From: Bacillus sp. Marseille-Q1617
GTDB lineage: Bacteria; Bacillota; Bacilli; Bacillales; Bacillaceae_B
Assembly: GCF_903645295.1 (NCBI RefSeq)
Contig: NZ_CAHJXM010000003.1
Span: forward strand, 62,001-126,000
Direction of reading: 5' to 3'
DNA length: 64,000 nucleotides
Positions 57,150 through 64,000 of the stretch are shown piece by piece (within the stretch, counting starts at the first letter, position 1; each line of letters begins with the position of its first letter). The notes under the pieces were generated by a model. The model was not told where the DNA came from. It made no database searches and saw only the letters and a program-made list of their open reading frames with translations. A program made the position numbers and the translations under genes.

Positions 57150-57240
57150 GATTGTAGCACCCGTGCTACAACCGCTCAGAACAGGTCTTAAAGTGTGGAG
57201 TGATCCAGCACCTGTGATTGGCGAGTCTGAGTTTATTAAG
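57150..57240 (+). promoter_or_regulatory. Ribosomal protein L21 leader RNA
   Basis: TGTAGCAC and GTGCTACA form a perfect hairpin at 57153-57170. CTCAGA at 57175-57180 then pairs with TCTGAG at 57226-57231, enclosing a third stem ACAGGT/ACCTGT. The layout and position before rplU match the Bacillus L21 leader, thought to mediate autoregulation by L21. Confidence 0.8.
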
Positions 57241-57251
57241 GAGGTGCGATT

Positions 57252-57560
57252 ATGTACGCAATTATCGAAACAGGTGGTAAGCAAATCCGTGTAGAAGCTG
57301 GTCAAGCAATCTACATCGAAAAGCTAAACGCAGGTGAAGGTGATACGGTTACATTCGACAAGGTTCTTTTCGTTGGAGGCGACGATGTGAAAGTAGGAAG
57401 TCCATTAGTGGATGGGGCTACTGTAACAGCGAAAGTTGAAAAACAAGGCCGCGCGAAAAAGCTTGTAGTATTCAAGTACAAGCCTAAGAAGAACTACCGT
57501 CGTAAGCAAGGTCACCGTCAACCTTACACAAAAGTTGTAATTGACGAAATCAACGCGTAA
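57252..57560 (+). CDS. rplU: 50S ribosomal protein L21
   Basis: 102 residues, starting [18 protein letters not shown] behind AAGGAGGTG. It contains the C-terminal [17 protein letters not shown] signature. It binds 23S rRNA and L20. It leads the rplU-prp-rpmA operon. Confidence 0.98.
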   Translation: MYAIIETGGKQIRVEAGQAIYIEKLNAGEGDTVTFDKVLFVGGDDVKVGSPLVDGATVTAKVEKQGRAKKLVVFKYKPKKNYRRKQGHRQPYTKVVIDEINA

Positions 57561-57571
57561 GGCGTGATTGA

Positions 57572-57904
57572 ATGATTAACGTTTACGTTGAGAAGTCCGG
57601 CGGAAGGATTCGTTCTTTCTCAATGGACGGTCATGCAGATTTTGCCGAACATGGGCAGGATATCGTATGTGCCGGTGCCTCTGCTGTTTCATTCGGAAGT
57701 GTCAATGCCATTATGTCATTGACCGGAATAGAACCCGATATCGAGCAATCTGCCGATGGGGGATATTTCAGCTGCGTCTTTCCAGACGGCTTGCCTGAAG
57801 AAACGGATATGAAGGTCCAGCTCCTGCTGAATGGTATGGTGATCAGCCTGCAGACAATTGAAAGAGACTATCGTGATTTCATTAAAATAACCTTCAAAAA
57901 GTAG
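57572..57904 (+). CDS. prp: Ribosomal-processing cysteine protease Prp (YsxB)
   Basis: 110 residues. Catalytic His21 and Cys33 lie in MDGHADFAEHGQDIVCAGASA. Prp removes the N-terminal extension of L27 in Firmicutes and is essential in Staphylococcus aureus. The L27 encoded next has such an extension, so enzyme and substrate are adjacent. B. subtilis calls this gene ysxB. Confidence 0.95.
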   Translation: MINVYVEKSGGRIRSFSMDGHADFAEHGQDIVCAGASAVSFGSVNAIMSLTGIEPDIEQSADGGYFSCVFPDGLPEETDMKVQLLLNGMVISLQTIERDYRDFIKITFKK

Positions 57905-58207
<303 letters not shown>

Positions 58208-58223
58208 TCGCATATCTTTAACG

Positions 58224-58260
58224 AAAACTCTAACCGACTTTCGGTTAGAGTTTTATTTTT
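58224..58260 (+). terminator. Terminator of the rplU operon
   Basis: AAAACTCTAACCGA pairs perfectly with TCGGTTAGAGTTTT around CTT, followed by ATTTTT. Confidence 0.95.
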
Positions 58261-58426
58261 TGCCAATGAGGTGAAAGGCTCGTTCCGAGTGGCCGGAAAT
58301 GCAGCACCACTCAAGCAGCAACCCTGCCCATTCCCCGCCCTTTCGACACTTTTTTCATAAACAATATACTCGGATACCTATCTTTGATATACTAACTAGT
58401 AGCACTTAAAGTATAGGAGTTATTAT

Positions 58427-58960
58427 ATGAGCGAAAATTGGGGTATTTTGGACGCACTGAGACATGCTCGTCATGATTGGATGAACGATCTTCAATTGAT
58501 CAAGGGCAATCTTGAATTAAATCGAGTCGAGCGTGCGAAGCAAGTCATAGACACCATGGTTCTCACGGCGCAAAATGAATCTAAGCTATCGAATCTAAAA
58601 CTTCCATTATTGGCTGAATGGATTTTAACATATAACTGGACCACGCATTTGGTGAAACTGGAGTTCGAAGTGGGGCAGACCGAGTATACGCACAAGCTTC
58701 ATGATCAAAAGCTCGTTTCCTTATGTAAAGAGGTAATGGAACTTCTTGAAGCCAATACAGAGGCCAGCGCAGAAAACCATCTCTCATTAATCATCAACTT
58801 TTCTGAAGAACATCCCCGTTTTATATTTGATTTCACAGGTATACTAAAAGAGACGAATGTTTTGGAAGAATGGATAAAGAAAAAACAAAGTAACGGACAA
58901 AATATAGAAATAGAACTGCTTCAAAAAGAAGCATTTGTGATTCATCTTTCTGTTGAATAA
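58427..58960 (+). CDS. spo0B: Sporulation phosphotransferase Spo0B
   Basis: 177 residues. The phosphorylated histidine is His16 in RHDWMNDLQLIKGNL, a helical-hairpin motif, and a degenerate ATPase-like C-domain follows. It passes phosphate from Spo0F to Spo0A. It is shorter at the N-terminus than the B. subtilis protein. It precedes obg by 52 bases, as in B. subtilis. Confidence 0.93.
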   Translation: MSENWGILDALRHARHDWMNDLQLIKGNLELNRVERAKQVIDTMVLTAQNESKLSNLKLPLLAEWILTYNWTTHLVKLEFEVGQTEYTHKLHDQKLVSLCKEVMELLEANTEASAENHLSLIINFSEEHPRFIFDFTGILKETNVLEEWIKKKQSNGQNIEIELLQKEAFVIHLSVE

Positions 58961-58997
58961 CATTGAATGTACATAATGATGTCAACATGATGGATAA

Positions 58998-60302
<1,305 letters not shown>

Positions 60303-60328
60303 GCCTGGTCATATTGGGGGAGTAATCA

Positions 60329-60784
60329 TTGGGAAAAAAATTTCAGGACGGTAAATTTTATCTGGTCCGTGAAGATGTCCTGCCGGAAGCGATGAAAAAG
60401 ACGCTCGATGCCAAAGAACTGATCGAAAGAGGAAAGGCTGACTCGGTATGGGAAGCCGTGAATCGAGTAGATTTGAGCCGGAGTGCGTTTTATAAATACC
60501 GTGACACAGTCTTTCCTTTTCATACAATCGTGAAGGAAAGGATCATCACGTTATTCTTTCATCTTGAAGATCGCTCGGGAACGCTGTCACACCTTCTAAG
60601 TGAAACAGCGAAGCACGGATGCAATATATTGACCATTCACCAGACAATTCCGCTTCAGGGGAGAGCAAATGTAACGCTGTCCCTGAATGTGACGGATCTT
60701 ACCGTCGGCTTGGAAGAATTATTGGCACGGTTAAGACGACTGGAATTTGTCGAGAAAGTAGAAGTGTTGGGCTCAGGGGCCTGA
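60329..60784 (+). CDS. pheB: ACT-domain protein PheB
   Basis: 151 residues from a TTG behind GGGGGAG. A conserved N-terminal region ([38 protein letters not shown]) is followed by a C-terminal ACT domain ([36 protein letters not shown]). It lies before pheA as in B. subtilis. The original name refers to chorismate mutase, but no mutase motif is visible; a regulatory amino-acid-binding role is more likely. Confidence 0.92.
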   Translation: MGKKFQDGKFYLVREDVLPEAMKKTLDAKELIERGKADSVWEAVNRVDLSRSAFYKYRDTVFPFHTIVKERIITLFFHLEDRSGTLSHLLSETAKHGCNILTIHQTIPLQGRANVTLSLNVTDLTVGLEELLARLRRLEFVEKVEVLGSGA

Positions 60785-60915
60785 CACTTCTTTTTTGATA
60801 GCACTCTCCACACATTTAAAATGTTCGCAATATAACTTTTTAAAAAGATGTATATACAAAACCATTCATCACATGTTAGAATGTTCAATAAATTTGCCGA
60901 GAGGAAGTTGACCAA

Positions 60916-61767
60916 TTGAAAATTGCTTATCTAGGACCTCAGGCTTCTTTCACGGACCTGGCCGTGAAGAAGGCTTTTCCCGAAGAACAACAAGTACCAT
61001 GCGTGACGATACCAGATTGCATTGAAGCGGTCATTGAAGAGGATGCCGATTATGCGGTGGTCCCCCTGGAAAACGCACTGGAGGGATCTGTACATATCAC
61101 GGTGGATTATTTATTTCATGAAGCGGACTTATCCATCGTCGCTGAACTTACTTCTCCGATTCAGCAGCATTTGATGGTGCACCCAGAACACCGAGGCAGT
61201 GAAAGCAAGGTAGAGAAGATCCTTTCGCATTCCCATGCACTGGCTCAGTGCCATAAATTTCTTCATCACCATTATCGCGGGACTCCGCTGGAGCAGACGA
61301 CCTCAACCGCGGCTGCAGCCAAATACGTGAGCGAGCACCCCGAGGAAAAGCTGGCGGCCATCGGGAATGAACTGGCCGCACACGAGTACGGATTAACGAT
61401 CATCGATGAGAGTATCCATGACTTTGCCTATAATCACACACGTTTCATTGTACTGCATAAGCAGAGTAATGCGCTTACGATTGACCATAATAAAACGTCA
61501 GACAAAACGACGCTCATGGTGACCCTACCAAAAGATCGTTCCGGAGCTCTCCACCAGGTTCTCTCCACGTTTGCCTGGAGACAGCTGAATTTAAGCAAAA
61601 TCGAATCAAGGCCCTTAAAGACCGGTCTGGGTGACTATTTCTTCTTGATTGACGTTGCTCATGGAATGGACGAGGTGCTGCTTCCGGGAGCAATCAGCGA
61701 GATGGAGGCGCTCGGCTGTGAAGTGAAGATGATCGGGACGTACTCATCTTATTTGCTGGATAAATAA
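60916..61767 (+). CDS. pheA: Prephenate dehydratase
   Basis: 283 residues from a TTG behind GAGGAAG. It converts prephenate to phenylpyruvate for phenylalanine. The catalytic motif is YNHTRFIVL, the N-terminal loop is YLGPQASFTDLAV, and PLENALEGSVHITVDYL binds substrate. The C-terminal ACT domain contains KIESRPLKTGLGDYFFLID for feedback inhibition. A terminator follows. Confidence 0.96.
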   Translation: MKIAYLGPQASFTDLAVKKAFPEEQQVPCVTIPDCIEAVIEEDADYAVVPLENALEGSVHITVDYLFHEADLSIVAELTSPIQQHLMVHPEHRGSESKVEKILSHSHALAQCHKFLHHHYRGTPLEQTTSTAAAAKYVSEHPEEKLAAIGNELAAHEYGLTIIDESIHDFAYNHTRFIVLHKQSNALTIDHNKTSDKTTLMVTLPKDRSGALHQVLSTFAWRQLNLSKIESRPLKTGLGDYFFLIDVAHGMDEVLLPGAISEMEALGCEVKMIGTYSSYLLDK

Positions 61768-61771
61768 ATGG

Positions 61772-61812
61772 AAAAGACAGCCCCTTTTTGAGAAAAGGAG
61801 CTGTCTTTTTTT
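61772..61812 (+). terminator. Terminator after pheA
   Basis: AAAAGACAGC pairs with GCTGTCTTTT with inner CCTTTT/AAAAGG pairing, followed by TTT. Confidence 0.9.
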
Positions 61813-61897
61813 CATAACCAGGAATCATTCAAAAGCATTTCGTCTCCGGGTGCATGATGCAGGGGTATTTGTAAGTGAAAAAGGAGACTGAAAAAAG

Positions 61898-61971
61898 TTT
61901 TTGCTCGATGCTCTCAGATATTTGCTCGAAGAATCTATTTAAATGCTCGAAATTCCAGATATTTGCGCGAA
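61898..61971 (+). repeat. Short tandem-like repeat based on TTTGCTCGA
   Basis: CAGATATTTGCTCGAA at 61915-61930 and CAGATATTTGCGCGAA at 61956-61971, with two further TGCTCGA copies near 61901 and 61944. It lies in the 300-base convergent gap between pheA and niaR. An open frame here has no ribosome support; I see no gene. Confidence 0.6.
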
Positions 61972-62027
61972 CCCGAATCCATCCCCTTCCCAAAACACCC
62001 AACCGTACTCACCGAGGCCAGCCATAC

Positions 62028-62060
62028 AAAAAGCACCCGTACTTAAATCAGGCCGGGTAC
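62028..62060 (-). terminator. Terminator of the nifS-niaR operon
   Basis: On the minus strand GTACCCG pairs with CGGGTGC (one wobble), followed by TTTTT. Confidence 0.7.
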
Positions 62061-62070
62061 TTCCATCAGA

Positions 62071-62613
62071 TCAGCTATAAGACTTCATCAAAAACCCAGC
62101 TTCCTTAAGTGCGTTTTCTGCATGAATCAATGTTTCCTCATTGTGGGCCATCAGCGTATGTAAATGCACGCCGTCCGTTAATTCGGATAAATATGCCGCT
62201 TGGGTTTTTTGGATTTTCGTTAAAAATTGTTCCACTTCTTTCCGATTGGAGACCATGATGGATGCTGTCAGATCACCATAAACGCCATGTTCGATTTTCA
62301 CGTCCTTCACCGTGACGCCATGATCGACCAGTAGCAGCAGTTCCTCTTCGGCTCTGTCCGGAGAGTGCTGACAGGCAACGATCCGTTCCACCATCGAATC
62401 GCGATTCGAGCTTGGCATATAGAGGTATCCCTGACTCGTAGCGATGATCGGCTCTCCTTTTGCCTTCAGCAGGGTAATGTCACTGACGATGACCTGCCGG
62501 CTTACATTGGCAAGCTTTGCAAGGTCGCCTCCTGTTATCGGGGCTTGTTTTGTTATGAGGTGATCGAGAATGACTTGTCTTCTCTCTTCACCAAGTATTT
62601 TCTTCCCTGCCAC
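62071..62613 (-). CDS. niaR: Niacin-responsive repressor NiaR
   Basis: 180 residues from a GTG behind GGAGGAG on the minus strand. An N-terminal HTH domain (ITGGDLAKLANVSRQVIVSDITLLKAKG) is followed by a 3H domain with conserved histidines (IEHGVYGDL, GVHLHTLMAH). In B. subtilis NiaR (YrxA) represses NAD synthesis and niacin uptake genes when nicotinate is present. It is downstream of the cysteine desulfurase gene in one operon. Confidence 0.93.
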   Translation of the reverse strand: MAGKKILGEERRQVILDHLITKQAPITGGDLAKLANVSRQVIVSDITLLKAKGEPIIATSQGYLYMPSSNRDSMVERIVACQHSPDRAEEELLLLVDHGVTVKDVKIEHGVYGDLTASIMVSNRKEVEQFLTKIQKTQAAYLSELTDGVHLHTLMAHNEETLIHAENALKEAGFLMKSYS

Positions 62614-62670
62614 TGCTATCTCCTCCGTACTTTTTTATATAGGAAATCATATCACACCTGCTTCATCAAG

Positions 62671-63807
62671 TTAAGAAATGTATGCTTCCTGATGAATATG
62701 TGACAGGACCTCTGCAAGTTCTTCGATATGTTCGCGGGTTGTGTCCCGTCCAAGGGAAATCCGGATGAACTCTTTTCCTTCCCTTTCTCCAATTCCCATG
62801 GCATCCAAGGTTTTTGGAATCGAATGTTTCCCTGTCTGACAGGCACTTCCCGTTGAAATATGGACGCCTCTCCGGTTGCACTCGAGCATGAGCCACTGGC
62901 CTTCCACGCCGTTGATCCTCATTCCGATTACATGAGGAAGCTGGTTGGCCTCCGGGGCACCATAGGCTGTGTAATGTTCTCCTAAAGAGCTGTGCATCGT
63001 CTTGAAGAAATGGTTTCGCAGCCCTGTATAGTGATGATGTTCCTCAATTGGTTTTGCTTTTAATGCCGCAGACACGAAACCGGCAATCCCGGGGAGGTTC
63101 ACGGTGCCTCCCCTGAATCCATGTTCATGCGTCTGATGCGGCATGAAAGGATGGATATCGGATTGCGGATGAATATAGACGGCACCGGTCCCTTTTGGAC
63201 CGTAGATTTTATGAGATGAGATCGTAAAGCTGTCCACGATCGAAGCAGTTTCCTTAATATCAAGCTTGCCGAAGGATTGCACCATATCACTGTGTAATAA
63301 AATATCTTTGCCTTGCAGCAGTTTCTTTATCTCTTGAATCGGCTGGATTGTGCCGATTTCACCATTAACATGGCAGACGGAGACGACCGTCGTTTGATCT
63401 GTAATGGCCGCTTCCAGGCATTCAAGGTTTATGAGTCCTTCGGAAGTATAAGGGATTTTTGTTACCCTGAATCCCGCCTTCTCCAGAAAAGCAGCAGTAC
63501 TTTGAATGGACGAGTGTTCAGCTCCGCTGATGATGATATCCCTTCCCTTCTTTTGATAACTGAATGCCAGTGAGAGAAGAGCCAGATGATTCCCTTCCGT
63601 TCCACCGGAAGTGAAAGATATCCCCTCATGAGGGACACCGAGTACTCCTCCAAGCCTCGTTCGGCAATTTTCAAGAAGAAGCTGAGCTTTTCCTCCTGTA
63701 TCATGAAGGCTGCTGGCGTTTCCCCAATAGTCTTCACTGACTTTCGAATAAATCTGTAAACACTCCGGATCGACGGGTGTGGTTGACGCATAATCGAAAT
63801 AAAGCAT
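62671..63807 (-). CDS. nifS: Cysteine desulfurase linked to NAD synthesis (NifS/NadS)
   Basis: 378 residues from an ATG behind AAAGGAG on the minus strand. The PLP lysine is Lys200 in ISSHKIYGPKG, the active cysteine is Cys323 in STGSACQTGK, and TSGGTEGNHLAL binds the cofactor phosphate. In B. subtilis the equivalent enzyme supplies sulfur for the iron-sulfur cluster of quinolinate synthase NadA. The neighbouring niaR supports that role. The nad genes would be expected to the right, beyond the window. Confidence 0.93.
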   Translation of the reverse strand: MLYFDYASTTPVDPECLQIYSKVSEDYWGNASSLHDTGGKAQLLLENCRTRLGGVLGVPHEGISFTSGGTEGNHLALLSLAFSYQKKGRDIIISGAEHSSIQSTAAFLEKAGFRVTKIPYTSEGLINLECLEAAITDQTTVVSVCHVNGEIGTIQPIQEIKKLLQGKDILLHSDMVQSFGKLDIKETASIVDSFTISSHKIYGPKGTGAVYIHPQSDIHPFMPHQTHEHGFRGGTVNLPGIAGFVSAALKAKPIEEHHHYTGLRNHFFKTMHSSLGEHYTAYGAPEANQLPHVIGMRINGVEGQWLMLECNRRGVHISTGSACQTGKHSIPKTLDAMGIGEREGKEFIRISLGRDTTREHIEELAEVLSHIHQEAYIS

Positions 63808-64000
63808 CTGTCATTCTCCTTTTATACTTTCCAAAGTTAGCAATCTATAAGGCTCTTAACACAAAACTTGCTGTTTTCATCACGTTTTTTGATGGTACAC
63901 AACTCCGGACACTCTGGGGGTGAGTTGGTATAGACGCGTGAATGCAGCCATTAAATTAGCCATCTATAAAAAAACTCTTGTCATTAGTTTAATAATGTGT
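63808..64000. other. Upstream region of nifS at the window edge
   Basis: AT-rich non-coding DNA that should hold the nifS promoter and perhaps a divergent nad promoter. I could not identify a NiaR operator with confidence. Confidence 0.4.

Noticed and set aside
61875..62108. 77-codon frame between pheA and niaR
   Set aside because: It lies in repeats and the niaR terminator and has no convincing ribosome site.
63808..64000. NiaR operator before nifS
   Set aside because: No clear palindromic match to the operator that I can recall; the region is also cut by the window edge.

Overview
The window is chromosomal DNA from an endospore-forming member of the Bacillaceae. The gene order is that of the Bacillus subtilis segment ysmB-racE-gerM-rph-ysnA-ysnB-(tRNA)-ysoA-tig-clpX-lonB-lonA-ysxC-ysxD-hemAXCDBL-spoVID-ysxE-valS-folC-(comC locus)-spoIIB-maf-radC-mreBCD-minCD-spoIVFAB-rplU-ysxB-rpmA-spo0B-obg-pheB-pheA-niaR/nifS. 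Protein sequences are close to those families but are not B. subtilis. A marine-type Bacillus or Rossellomorea relative is my inference and cannot be proved from this window.

Layout: 1-4340 holds a MarR-type regulator fragment, glutamate racemase, GerM, RNase PH, an ITP/XTP pyrophosphatase and a phosphodiesterase. 4490-5900 is a tRNA-Arg locus with three related units: a tRNA-Arg(UCU) split by a 275-nt group I intron, a decayed second intron unit that still carries an intact PD-(D/E)XK homing-endonuclease-like gene, and an uninterrupted tRNA-Arg(CCU). 6000-15310 holds protein quality control (YsoA, trigger factor, ClpX, LonB, LonA) and the ribosome-assembly GTPase YsxC. 15750-19763 is an inserted amino-acid ABC transporter, a DMT exporter and a cysteine dioxygenase. 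20900-27200 is a complete hem operon from glutamyl-tRNA to uroporphyrinogen precursors and ALA synthesis. 27725-34950 has spore coat genes, a valine T-box with valS, and folC. 35036-46223 has a membrane GAF-GGDEF protein, two uncharacterised membrane/surface proteins, and a compact type IV pilus operon (pilB, pilT, pilC, pilin, prepilin peptidase, pilM, pilN, pilO). The pilus operon sits where B. subtilis carries only comC. 46553-62000 has spoIIB, maf, radC, mreBCD, minCD, spoIVFA/FB, an RNase E/G homologue, the L21 leader with rplU-prp-rpmA, spo0B, obg, pheB and pheA. On the minus strand at the end are niaR and the NAD-linked cysteine desulfurase.

At least five copies of one GC-rich dispersed repeat with inverted-repeat ends lie between genes, all in the same orientation. 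One of them has been split by a second, unrelated structured repeat. The best candidates for new biology are the tRNA-Arg intron/endonuclease array, the pilus operon with its neighbouring c-di-GMP synthase and unknown surface proteins, and the nested repeats.
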